DNA of 64,000 nt from Raphanus sativus (Eukaryota; Streptophyta; Magnoliopsida; Brassicales; Brassicaceae), in assembly GCF_000801105.2 (NCBI RefSeq), contig NC_079514.1:1364001-1428000 (forward strand). Reading direction: 5' to 3'. Numbering within the stretch: position 1 is the stretch's first letter; every line of letters starts with the position of its first letter. A program made the translations under genes and the position numbers. This document shows, piece after piece, positions 12,907 to 23,162 of the stretch. The notes below the pieces were generated by a model. That model was not told the origin of the DNA and searched no databases. It saw only the letters and a program-made list of their open reading frames with translations.

Positions 12907-15198
12907 ATGGCTTCCTCTGTTCTCTCTCTCCTTTTCTTCTTTCTCTCTTCTCCGTTCTTCATCTCCTTTACCGCCGCGAAGACCTTCATTTTCCGCGTCG
13001 ATGGCGGATCCATGCCGTCCGTTTTCCCGACGCACTACCACTGGTACAGTTCCGAGTTCGCCCAAGAATCCAGCATCCTCCACGTGTACCACACCGTCTT
13101 CCACGGCTTCTCCGCCGTGGTCACTCCCGACGAAGCCGATAACCTCCGCAACCACCCGGCTGTTCTCGCCGTCTTCGAGGACCGCCGCCGCGAGCTCCAC
13201 ACCACGCGCTCTCCTCAGTTCCTCGGTCTAGAGAACCAGAAGGGGCTCTGGTCCGACTCCGACTACGGCTCGGACGTAATCATCGGCGTTCTAGACACCG
13301 GAATCTGGCCGGAACGGAGGAGTTTCTCGGATCTCAACCTCGGTCCCGTCCCCAAGCGTTGGAGAGGCGTTTGCCAGTCCGGAGCCAGGTTCGGGCCGAG
13401 GAACTGTAACCGTAAAATCGTTGGAGCGAGATTCTTCGCCAAGGGACAGCAAGCGGCGGTTATCGGAGGAATTAACAAAACGGTTGAGTTTTTATCTCCA
13501 CGTGACGCTGATGGACACGGGACCCACACAGCCTCAACCGCCGCTGGACGTCACGCCTTCAAGGCCAGCATGTCCGGATACGCCTCCGGTATAGCTAAAG
13601 GCGTGGCTCCTAAAGCTCGCATCGCTGCCTACAAAGTCTGTTGGAAAGATTCCGGATGCCTCGACTCCGATATCCTCGCCGCTTTCGACGCCGCGGTTGC
13701 TGACGGCGTTGATGTTATCTCGATTTCGATCGGCGGCGGAGACGGGATCACCTCGCCGTATTACCTCGATCCGATCGCGATTGGCTCGTACGGCGCCGCG
13801 TCCAGAGGGATCTTCGTCTCTTCCTCCGCGGGAAACGAGGGACCTAACGGCATGTCGGTTACGAACCTCGCGCCGTGGGTGACCACCGTCGGCGCGGGAA
13901 CGATCGATCGGAATTTCCCGGCGGATGCGATTCTCGGCGACGGACACCGTCTCGGCGGCGTGTCTCTCTACGCCGGAGTTCCTCTCAGAGGACGGATGTT
14001 TCCGGTGGTTTACCCCGGGAACGCCGGGATGTCGTCGGCGTCGTTGTGCATGGAGAATTCGCTCGATCCGAAGCATGTGAGGGGTAAGATTGTAATCTGC
14101 GATAGAGGGAGCAGTCCTCGTGTGGCGAAAGGACTTGTGGTGAAGAAAGCGGGAGGCGTCGGGATGATTCTCGCTAACGGCGCATCTAACGGTGAAGGTT
14201 TGGTCGGTGATGCTCATCTCATCCCCGCGTGCGCCGTTGGATCAAACGAAGGGGATAGGATCAAAGCCTACGCTTCGTCCCATCCGAATCCGGTTGCTTC
14301 GATCGATTTCAGAGGGACGATAACCGGAATCAAACCGGCTCCGGTTATTGCTTCTTTCTCCGGGAGAGGACCGAACGGATTAAACCCGGAGATTCTAAAA
14401 CCGGATTTGATCGCCCCGGGGGTTAACATCCTCGCCGCTTGGACAGACGCTGTGGGACCTACGGGGTTACCTTCTGATCCACGCAAAACGGAGTTCAACA
14501 TCCTCTCCGGTACATCGATGGCGTGTCCTCACGTCAGTGGAGCGGCGGCGCTGCTTAAATCCGCCCATCCTAATTGGAGCCCCGCCGCGATAAGATCCGC
14601 GATGATGACCACGACAAACCTCGTCGATAACTCTAACCGCTCGTTGATCGACGAATCTACAGGGAAATCGGGTACGCCTTACGATTTCGGGTCGGGTCAT
14701 CTCAATTTGGGCCGGGCTATGGATCCTGGTCTCGTCTACGATATCACCAACGACGATTACATCACGTTTCTCTGCTCGATCGGTTACGGTCCAAAGACGA
14801 TTCAGGTAATCACGAGGACGCCGGTGAGATGTCCGACGAAGAGAAAACCGTCGCCGGGGAATCTGAATTACCCGTCGATCACGGCGATGTTCCCTACTTC
14901 GAGGAGAGGGACGCTGAGCAAGACTATTATACGGACTGCGACGAATGTGGGGCAACCCGAGGCGGTTTACCGGGCGAGGATAGAGTCGCCGAGAGGAGTG
15001 ACGATAACGGTGAAGCCGCCGAGGCTAGTGTTTAGTTCGGCCGTTAAGAGACGGAGCTATGCGGTGACGGTGACGGTGGATACGAGGAACGTGGTGTTGG
15101 GAGAAACAGGTGCTGCGTTTGGGTCCGTCACGTGGTTTGATGGTGGGAAACACGTGGTTCGGAGCCCCGTCGTGGTGACCCAATTAGATGTGTTGTAA
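12907..15198 (+). CDS. SLP2: Subtilisin-like serine protease SLP2
   Basis: Secreted S8 family protease of the cell wall or apoplast. The gene is intronless. An in-frame ATG lies upstream at 12862, but the Met at 12907 starts directly before the hydrophobic signal peptide (MASSVLSLLFFFLSS) and gives 763 residues, close to the family length, so I prefer it. Domain order: signal peptide (1-25), I9 inhibitor propeptide, then the catalytic domain with Asp130 in DTGIW, His204 in DGHGTHT, Asn310 in SSSAGNEGP and Ser537 in GTSMACPH. A protease-associated domain sits between the His and Ser blocks and a fibronectin-like domain closes the protein. It is near-identical to Arabidopsis At4g34980. The coding region is clearly more GC-rich than its flanks. 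No damage. Confidence 0.95.
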   Translation: MASSVLSLLFFFLSSPFFISFTAAKTFIFRVDGGSMPSVFPTHYHWYSSEFAQESSILHVYHTVFHGFSAVVTPDEADNLRNHPAVLAVFEDRRRELHTTRSPQFLGLENQKGLWSDSDYGSDVIIGVLDTGIWPERRSFSDLNLGPVPKRWRGVCQSGARFGPRNCNRKIVGARFFAKGQQAAVIGGINKTVEFLSPRDADGHGTHTASTAAGRHAFKASMSGYASGIAKGVAPKARIAAYKVCWKDSGCLDSDILAAFDAAVADGVDVISISIGGGDGITSPYYLDPIAIGSYGAASRGIFVSSSAGNEGPNGMSVTNLAPWVTTVGAGTIDRNFPADAILGDGHRLGGVSLYAGVPLRGRMFPVVYPGNAGMSSASLCMENSLDPKHVRGKIVICDRGSSPRVAKGLVVKKAGGVGMILANGASNGEGLVGDAHLIPACAVGSNEGDRIKAYASSHPNPVASIDFRGTITGIKPAPVIASFSGRGPNGLNPEILKPDLIAPGVNILAAWTDAVGPTGLPSDPRKTEFNILSGTSMACPHVSGAAALLKSAHPNWSPAAIRSAMMTTTNLVDNSNRSLIDESTGKSGTPYDFGSGHLNLGRAMDPGLVYDITNDDYITFLCSIGYGPKTIQVITRTPVRCPTKRKPSPGNLNYPSITAMFPTSRRGTLSKTIIRTATNVGQPEAVYRARIESPRGVTITVKPPRLVFSSAVKRRSYAVTVTVDTRNVVLGETGAAFGSVTWFDGGKHVVRSPVVVTQLDVL

Positions 15199-17124
15199 AA
15201 AAAATCCGGGTCGGGTTTTTTGGATGATCATGCGGTCATGATCGTATAAACCCATATGAGGTGTAGCAATAACTGCAGAACTATTTTAAGTTAGTGGGCT
15301 TTTTCTTATTTTAATGTTTTGTGTTTCGTTTCTTTTTCTTTCTGAATGAGACTTTTATCTTCTTTTCTTTTGACACATATGAAAATATCAAATGATGTCC
15401 AAAACTCATCGTTATCATTGTACTACAACGATTAAAGACCACAGATCTGCAGACATTATGATAAAAGATGATTGAATACGACCTGGGAAAGACAAAGATG
15501 ATTGATTTGTGCAAAGTGGCATAACTATGGAGATATACGTATGTGTACGCTTTGACGTTTATCTGAGTTCCCCACTTAAAATTAAATAAAAAGAAAAGAA
15601 ATGGATAGTTAAGCCCCACTTTTTTGATTGGGTTTATTTGACTGTAGATTCTGCAGGATCTAACAAAGTATATGACAAAAAAGAGTTCCATAGGCTTTGT
15701 ATATCTACCACTACTCACTAGGTTTATATATTATGTACATGATTAATCACAAATGTAATGTATATCTTTACTTGCATGTTTATGAGATTCAGATGAAATT
15801 TTTTATTCTTTTGTGAAGTATAGGTGGATTTGCACCATCATCAAACGATTGGATGGAAAGTTATAACAGTAAACATCTTAATTAGTTAAAAGTAAGCTGA
15901 TAACACAAAATATAAAAATGATAATGACAAGTTGCTTGCACGTTATTGTTATGTAGTTAGCGTGGCCGAAAAAGTTGTTTCAACTTATAGAATCTGCACA
16001 TGTCGCATGATGTTCATTCAAATGTTCAAATCTCAAAATCAAATCGGTAAAAAATGGGGGTTTCAGTCGTTAGCGAATGGACTGAACACATTCTTATTGT
16101 GAAAAATAAAGTTGGTAAGCTCAATGTTTGTAGTACATTATGCTATCTACACTATATCGAAGGTGTGAAAGTTCGTCTTAGAAGTGGTAATAACTCATGA
16201 ACTGTTGAATACAAATTCATTTACCATGCGTGAGCAAACAAAGAGATGTAAGAGAGATATAAATACACACACATTCCAGGATGGACCTAAATTTGTAGTC
16301 AATAAATGGAAACCTTGTTTCAATAAGTTTCCCATGACGATATCAACATCCAACTAACCATTTCATATTTTTGGTCATACAAACAAATTGCATTTTTAAA
16401 AGCGGTCTAACCCATTTGTCTTTAAATTAAAATAAATAGTCTCTAGACTGAAAGACATGGCCGAGCCATTGTAAACACACATCTAAGCTATTCTAAGCTA
16501 ATGACATCGTGATGGTGATGATCACATGGTTGAAAACCACTTCTTTGTAAGATGAAAACTCGAAAGTTAATTCGTGGACATTTACTCTTGCAACCTTGGG
16601 TCCATTGTGACAGCGGGTATCATCAACAAAATTATTATTCATATATATCCTCATATATAAAAACATAACTTTTCTAACCATAAAAGTTGTAAGCTTTTTA
16701 AAAGGAGGGGACATTTCATATCATATGGTTTGTTTATCAAGCTAAAACCTACTATAAAGTCAAGTAAAATTGATAACTAATACTGTATATACTTACACTT
16801 TTCTTGGTATAAATATCTAATTATAATGTGGCGTCTCAACTGAATAACAAAAGCTACCTAAGTTTGAAATAATTGAAGGGTGTTTTGTATGTTGACTACT
16901 TATTTACTAAGGAAACAAAAAAAAAAAACTAAAATGATGGAGCGCATGAAACGGTGAATTGGAATTAAAGACTTGGTAAAGTTAAAAAGTCTCCGCAATC
17001 AACAACGAAGATTTCATCATTTCGACTTCCGAGGTGAAACCTGGTCGGTCCCAGCAAATATGCCTAGATACCTTTCTAGATATTTTTGTCTGGTCAAAAA
17101 GGTAAAAAATAATAAAAAGTTAAA
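15199..17124. other. SLP2-tRNA intergenic region
   Basis: AT-rich DNA of about 1.9 kb. I see the SLP2 3' end and no other gene or clear transposon. Confidence 0.5.
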
Positions 17125-17198
17125 TGCTTTCGTTGAGAGGTGAACTCAAGACCTCCCGCTTACTAAACGGGTGCTCTAACCAACTGAGCTACGAGAGC
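17125..17198 (-). tRNA. tRNA-Thr (AGU anticodon), with unusual substitutions
   Basis: On the minus strand a 74-base cloverleaf: acceptor GCTCTCG / CGAAAGC, D arm GCTC/GAGC, anticodon stem CCCGT/GCGGG with loop TTAGTAA (anticodon AGT, threonine), variable loop AGGTC and T stem TTGAG/CTCAA. A T-rich run follows the 3' end, suitable as a Pol III terminator. Two points are odd: the fourth acceptor pair is C-A, and the T loop is TTCACCT, without the conserved A at position 58 that belongs to the internal B-box promoter. It may be a weakly expressed or decaying copy. Confidence 0.85.
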
Positions 17199-18004
17199 AC
17201 CTTTGTCTAGCATATATCTGATAATATAATTATAGTTGATAAATCGTTGATATTACTTTTTCTTGGGTTGGGTTTTAGTAGTACTTGGGCTGAGGACCAA
17301 GAAAGATCAGTTAGAAGATTTGTTTACTAGCTATCTAGCTATCCTGTATTCATTATCCCTTCCACACAAATATCTAAAGATCCATTAGAAGATTTGGATC
17401 ATGTGAGATTGTGAAGTGGGTTTGACCAATACACTATTCAGTCTGTTTAAGATCCACCAGTGAATTCGTAATTGGGTCTAACCCAATCCAAAAAGTTTGT
17501 AAACGTAACACTGAAGCAAATATGACTGCAGCAAATCTAATCTATCATCTCACCACTCATAATTCATGTTTTTTCACTTAATCTCTTTCTATAAGCATAT
17601 CTCTAGAGAAAACTAGTCTCACTCTTTCTCATAATTATAATAAGACTGATCAGAGATGACGTTCAAGTTAAGCACTATCATGCTTTGCTTAATGATCATT
17701 AGTTCCAAACTTCCAATACAATTCAGATAAACTTAAGCTTTTTATTAGCATTAGCGACAAAAGAGACATACATAACATTTAACATTAAGACTAACAAACA
17801 GGAACCAGAAACAACAATAGTCGATACATCGATCTCTTGTCAACAAAAGGAGTGATATTCTTTTGTTTGACAACTAAAAGCAAATACGAAGTTAATCAGT
17901 ACTAAACATCAATAGCTAACATTAACAGATAATTAATTGCTGCTCATTACTGTTGTTAATAACAGCTAGTAATCACTGACGTTCCGGTTAAATGGACTGT
18001 AAAC
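17199..18004. other. tRNA-ADF9 intergenic region
   Basis: AT-rich, 0.8 kb, including the ADF9 3' end. Nothing further recognised. Confidence 0.45.
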
Positions 18005-18729
18005 TTATTTGGTCCGGTCCTGGATTTTGTCAAATCCCATCTCGGTTGGGTCAGTGGCTTGAAGCTCATAGTGAATGCCTTCTAACACTCTTCTCAGCCC
18101 ACTCTTCGACGTTGCGTACATCATCTTCTCCCTTATCCTCGACGCTTCCGGCGACCTATATATTCATACAACAACAAATAAATTACGTTTTTTGACCCTT
18201 GGCCGGATTGGTTCGGTTTCTGTTTAGATTGGTTTGGTATAATTGTGATTTCGGATTCGTTACGCTTCAAATGAATTTGACCATCTTGTAGGTGGTAAAA
18301 GAATACGTTTAACAGTTTGACAATGTTGCTAAAAAAAACAGTTTGACAGTAGAACCAAAACACTGACCAGGTGATGAAGAAGAGCTTGCTCATGCGGCAG
18401 TTATCGACGGTGACGTAGTCGAAATCAAAAACCGCGTAGCGACAGTCATCCTCCGGCAAGGAGACGGCGAGATCATGATAGCTCTCGCCGGCAGCACCAA
18501 CCTTGTCGACGGTGACTTTCTTGGATTTCTCCTCGATCTTGAAAACGATGTATCTGTGCACTTTCTTCCACTTCATCTCCATGAACGATCTCTTGCATTC
18601 CTCAGTCATCCACATACTGTTGGTCGACGCCTATTATTATATAGAAGTTTCAAGTATAACGTCAAAATGATAAATAAATAATCGAATAAATTGAATCATA
18701 TATATGATTATTACCGTCTTCAAAGCCAT
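18005..18729 (-). CDS. ADF9: Actin-depolymerising factor 9-like (ADF/cofilin)
   Basis: Small cytosolic actin-binding protein; family members sever or bundle F-actin. Three exons on the minus strand: 18715-18729 (five codons, MALKT), 18368-18630 and 18005-18155, giving 142 residues, the normal ADF length. The very short first exon is typical of plant ADF genes. The ADF-H fold is visible: N-terminal STNSMWMTEECKRSFMEMK, the core YAVFDFDYVTVDNC, then WSPEASRIREKMMYATSK, the actin-binding long helix, and C-terminal LQATDPTEMGFDKIQDR. Sequence and the SLP2 neighbour match At4g34970. Intron 2 carries a 14-bp tail-only insertion; splice sites are intact. Confidence 0.9.
18323..18336 (+). mobile_element. 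Tail-only retroposon insertion inside ADF9 intron 2, 14 bp
   Basis: Insert ATGTTGCTAAAAAA lies between perfect 12-bp repeats AACAGTTTGACA at 18311-18322 and 18337-18348. Confidence 0.55.
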
Positions 18730-18832
18730 GTTGGGTGTTGCTGAGCTAAGTTGGTGTCTTCTTCTTTCGTTAATGTTATGAGTATAGAGAGCTTTGTTCT
18801 GATGTGTGTTGTGGATAGTGTAGTTTGAAGAC

Positions 18833-18840
18833 TTTATATA
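18833..18840 (-). promoter_or_regulatory. TATA box of ADF9
   Basis: TATATAAA on the minus strand, about 105 bases upstream of the ADF9 start codon. Confidence 0.65.
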
Positions 18841-19397
18841 GAGAAAGTTTTAAGCAAATGCCATCAGTGGACTCTTTTATTACAGAATTACCACCCTCTT
18901 GGACTGGCACAGTGGCACTTGATGTATTTTTATTTTTTCGGAGAAGTATTTAATGTATTTATTTTAGTATAGAAAATAGTTTCAGTTTTTTAGTCTAGTA
19001 TTCTACAGCGTTTTAATGCAAATTATAACTAAGAATACCAAATGAAATTAAGTTCCTTTTTTCTTTCACTAAAAGAAGCCGTGGTTAAAAAGTACTAAAT
19101 CTTTTTCGTTCACCAAAAAGTACTAACTATTTCTCTTAAATTTGAATTGTATGGTAGACCAAAAGCAACACATGAATGCTAATTAATATTTGCTGATGAG
19201 AATAGAGAATGTCAACTTGGGATAGAAACTTATCATTTGAAGATGATCAGAAATTGGGAAAGCCACCTATTAAAATGTTTTAAGCACTTTTCATTTTTTT
19301 TTGTCAAAGCATATTAAGTGTTCTTATCTTTTCTCTTCTATCCCAAAATTAATGGTTTCAACTTTCCTTCGCACGTTGTATTTTTCCCTTACATTAG
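18841..19397. other. ADF9 upstream region
   Basis: AT-rich, with one possible tail-only insertion (19099-19114) and the left target duplication of the LINE fragment at its right end. No gene. Confidence 0.45.
19099..19114 (-). mobile_element. Possible tail-only insertion, 16 bp
   Basis: ATCTTTTTCGTTCACC between perfect 12-bp repeats AAAAAGTACTAA (19087-19098, 19115-19126). The T run is only five bases, so this is one of the weaker cases. Confidence 0.4.
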
Positions 19398-19790
19398 TTT
19401 TTTTTTTGGAACGCATACTTTCATTTAATAAAAAAAGAAATGTTAGTTGAGAGCCATAATAGCTCCATCAACCACAAGAGAGTCACCTACAAACAGAGCA
19501 TGTTTTGCTAGCTTGTCCGCTTGGACATTAAAATCACGAGAGATCCAACCAAAGGTTACAAAATCAAAAGAGGCTGCGAGAGAAAGGATATCTGCCACTA
19601 CTCCATAGAGCTCAGCTGAGCAGTTCTCCGAGTTGACTTCCTTGATAAACTGAGACGAATCAGATTCAAAGCGAACCCGTTGCAATCCTCTCTCGATCCC
19701 CATCTTGACCGCTTCAAGCAGAGCCAAACCTTCCGCCATCAACACTGACATATGCTTTATTTCTTAATAGTGAATTTACATTGACATATG
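19398..19790 (-). mobile_element. 5'-truncated LINE fragment encoding an RNase H-like domain
   Basis: The minus strand ends in a poly(A) run (T run at 19398) and carries an open frame 19443-19751 that reads as the plant reverse-transcriptase-like RNase H (RVT_3) domain: MAEGLALLEAVKMGIERGL, then ESDSS and DKLAKHAL. The fragment is bounded by the 10-bp duplication CTTACATTAG at 19388-19397 and 19791-19800. It is a dead 5'-truncated copy. The last 45 bases at its 5' end (about 19746-19790) are not LINE but copied flanking DNA. Confidence 0.75.
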
Positions 19791-19869
19791 CTTACATTAG
19801 CTAACTATGAAGAAATCAGAGCAACTATTATTACATTGACATATGCTTTATTTCTTAATAGTGAATTTA
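19746..19869 (+). repeat. 33-bp direct repeat at the LINE 5' junction
   Basis: The 33 bases at 19746-19778 recur perfectly at 19837-19869, offset 91. Directly after the first copy, the 16 bases ACATTGACATATGCTT (19778-19793) match 19833-19848. This is filler DNA copied from just beyond the insertion point. Confidence 0.85.
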
Positions 19870-21732
19870 TTTTATATGCAAAATGATCAGTTAGCGAAAC
19901 GAAGGACGCGAAGAATCGAGAGAAGCTGGTCCCAAATAATAGGGTTGGATCCAATGCCTACATCCTTCATTGGTCTATCCAATTTTGTGTTACTCAAAAC
20001 TCGAGCGACCCTTTGCGTTGTAGCTAAGCAATGAGACACAAGATCATTTTATATATACTGATATATATTATATATTATTTGGATCACAGAATGTTTTGGC
20101 TCACTGACTAGTAGGAAGACAATAATAAATCTGTTTGGAAAATTTAACTTGAAAACTTAGTCTTTTGTCAGTTAAAAACTAATCTTTTTGGGCTGAACAA
20201 CAAAAATGTGAAGCAATAATTATAAAATTCAACTTAATCGTGATCAGTTTTATACAACTAGACTCGGATTACGAGTTAATTAGCCTAATTTAGATGGTTT
20301 TCAATGGGAATATCGATCGTAAACATTTGGTGTCGGTAAATAAGGTATTCACGTAATATAACCTAAAAATACGTTCAAAGCCACTACACACCTCCAAGAA
20401 GAATTCTGCAGTCCCGAAGTTTGTAGTCTTCCGATGAAATTGCCCATAACATGCATGGTATAAGCTAAGCAATTCATACCATTAATTGGATTATGCCATA
20501 CGTCATACGTGTGTGTGCATGTAAATATAGATATGTCACATGTGTGGTGTTCTAATAATTACGTTAGCTATAGTTACTAGATGGATTATTGATACATGAT
20601 TATCTACGTACATGAAAGTGAGTTTGCATGGACCCCTACCTGTTATTATTCGGAGCTATAAATGCCAATAGAAAAACCCAAACACTAAAATTTAAAGCTA
20701 TATATAGAATAACTATCGGCGCATAAGGTCGACGGTACTAACAGTTCCTGCTCCCACTTGTTCTGTTTCAACTTTCAACTTAATTTCAACCTAATTTAAC
20801 AAGTATGTAATCAACTTCAGAAATAAATGTAGTTCATAAGGTTATACTAGATTAAAACGCAGAATATACGTCAACATTTCCATTCACATTAAAATATGTT
20901 CATTTTCTCAATAAAAAAATTGCAAAATATAAAGACAAATACCAAACCTAAACGAAATTTCTTTCTCTGAGCAAAAAACACTATTATAACGCGTAAAATG
21001 TCAGGAAAAACAAACACTCAAGGTCTAAATCATCAAAAAGTTATTAAAACAATCACACGCATTGAGGGGACATAACCATTAACCATGTCTGTAAAGATTT
21101 GTGGATAACAATGGTCGATACATGAGTTTTGATGGGTGTAAGTAGATAATAGCATGATCATGCATGTGCCTATCCACATATATGTCTTATAATTTCTTAT
21201 GACTAATGTCTGGTGGCTTGTCTTCTAAAGTTGTTCAATAGTTAGGCTTCGACTTCTTGCGCCAATACTTGCGTTCGTTTCTTCCTTGGAAGTATATATC
21301 TTTCTGTCTACCATCCTTTCACTGTTTGTGTTGTTTCACTATCATCATTCGATATGGAGAATATATATGTGAATCTTAAAACTTGTGAAATATTAGGTCT
21401 TCATCTGAGTGTCTAGAGGTTTAACTTAAAGTTCAATATAATTAGACATATAAGCTTTTAAACCCACAAACAGCTAAGATTAATTAGGATCGAGGCAAAG
21501 AAGTTTCAAATCCACGAATATTCGATGTCTATAGATTTTCTTTTCATATGTATAAAACTCCTGCAATATAATCCATTTGACGAGTTGAAAATGGGCTTAA
21601 ATATCGATTAATGGGCCATTATTTTTTTTTCATTTTAGAGTACGATCAAATTCAATGGGCTTTTATTTCACGATATATATGTAGGGGGATCCTATGCAAT
21701 CTGCCAGTTATTTTAATTGACGGGGGAAAGCT
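19870..21732. other. Gene-empty AT-rich region
   Basis: No gene recognised in 1.9 kb. In Arabidopsis roughly ten genes lie in the matching interval between ADF9 and LAP5. Confidence 0.45.
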
Positions 21733-22172
21733 ATGGGCCGAGCTGATTCTCAGATTCCGATTCATCATCCCCACTCATCTTCCTCTCTCTATCTTCTGTA
21801 ACCTCCTCATTATCTCTCTCGATTTTTTCTGAGTTTTATCATATTGATATTCATTATTCAATGTGATGTAATCAAAACAGAGAAGACAACCGTTCGTCGT
21901 CGTCGTCACAGCTCAAGCGAAATCCGAAGAGAAAGCTTGAGGATTACTTGGATCCAGCTCTTCTTCGTACGATCTCGTCTAGGATCGGTATAACGGAGGC
22001 GAAGGAGAAGAAGGATGTCTTCGTGAGTTTGATTCAGAGTACGGAATTCGATTGGCCTGTTGACCGATTAGATCCTCTAATCAACAATCCGAATCGCGAT
22101 TCCGGGATAGAGTACGACGGATCACGGTTCTTTTCCCCGATCATCCCGCCGTCGTTGAGCAAACGCCGTTGA
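21733..22172 (+). CDS. Hypothetical two-exon gene or gene remnant
   Basis: Not recognised. A plausible model joins exon 21733-21797 (starting MGRADSQIPIHH) to exon 21881-22172 across a GT-AG intron with the phases matching, for 118 residues. The second exon has the character of real protein: RKLEDYLDPALLRTISSRIG, then DVFVSLIQSTEFDWPVDRLDPL. It ends at a stop at 22170, but another frame stays open to about 22255 (ending NNVRRKWQRES), so a one-base frameshift near 22135 may have cut a longer protein. It is GC-richer than its flanks. It could be a decaying gene left in a region where neighbours were lost. Confidence 0.4.
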
Positions 22173-22511
22173 AGCGAACGGTAACAAACACTGCGCAGGA
22201 TAGCAAAGTTCGTTACGGTAATAACGTGCGCCGAAAATGGCAGAGGGAATCTTGATACGTCGCCGTTTAGGTGAAACAATTTGAAAAAAAAAACTTTAAA
22301 TAAGAATGTAAAACAAGCTAAACTCAGATATTATGTGGTAGTCTATATACACTTTATAACAATGTATATATACAGAGAACTTCATCAAACAAAAGAGAAT
22401 CCTCATACAAGAGAGTGAAGCTTCTTTGTCATGAATCAATGAACTCTCTAGATTACATAATGGTCCAATACTAACCTAAATGATGAAATATAAGGCAAGT
22501 AATATATAGTT

Positions 22512-23050
22512 CTTTTTTTTTTTTTTGAATTGAATGTTAAATTTAATTCAAAAAGAAAAGATCTTGTTACATCTATGTGTGCCCTTTTCCTAAACTTGAG
22601 ATACAAGAAATTTAAACAAGAACAAAATAGAAAGTAAAAAACTCTTTGATTTCACTTATCTTCTAAGTCTTCTTCCTCTTCATTCTCCTATCTTGTGTTG
22701 AACCACAACTGCATTCCCTCCTCATAATCAATACCTCTCTTCCTACGAATGATGGTGAACTTATTCCTCATCTCTTTGTCTATTCTCTTAACCAAAAGCA
22801 AGTTTGAACTCGGCTTTTCACTATGCCTCCTCCTATTTTTTTCTCTCCAAATTGCATGAACTGCAGACTGAAAAACATGTCTGACCGCAAAAAGCCAGAC
22901 TTTACTTCCACCTACTTCATGCGACAATAGCATGTAAACTCTTTTGATAAAGTAGAAGTGAAATTGCACATTTGAAGTTGTTTTGCATTGTGAAATATTA
23001 TGTAGACTATGGAATTTAAGCATCGTAAATAAAATTCATTTCTTTTAGAT
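22512..23050 (-). mobile_element. LINE 3' fragment
   Basis: Starts with a long T run (poly(A) on the minus strand) followed by minus-strand sequence with a frame (22688-23023) containing VRHVFQSAVHAIWREKNRRRHSE, typical of the C-terminal end of plant LINE ORF2 proteins. 5'-truncated; the right edge is approximate and no target duplication was found. Confidence 0.6.
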
Positions 23051-23162
23051 TCTTCATATCTTATTATATGCATTTATCTCTGTTGAAAACTTGAAATAAC
23101 TATAGAGCAACAGTTGATTGTTTCTTGAGTCTCAAGGTACAACCAAAACCCCCACTTTTAGC

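Noticed and set aside
13534..14955. Long minus-strand frames under SLP2
   Set aside because: Shadows of a GC-rich intronless gene; Arg-rich composition and no homology.
18930..18980. T-rich insert between ATGTATTT copies
   Set aside because: Eight-base repeats in a T-rich context are not convincing.
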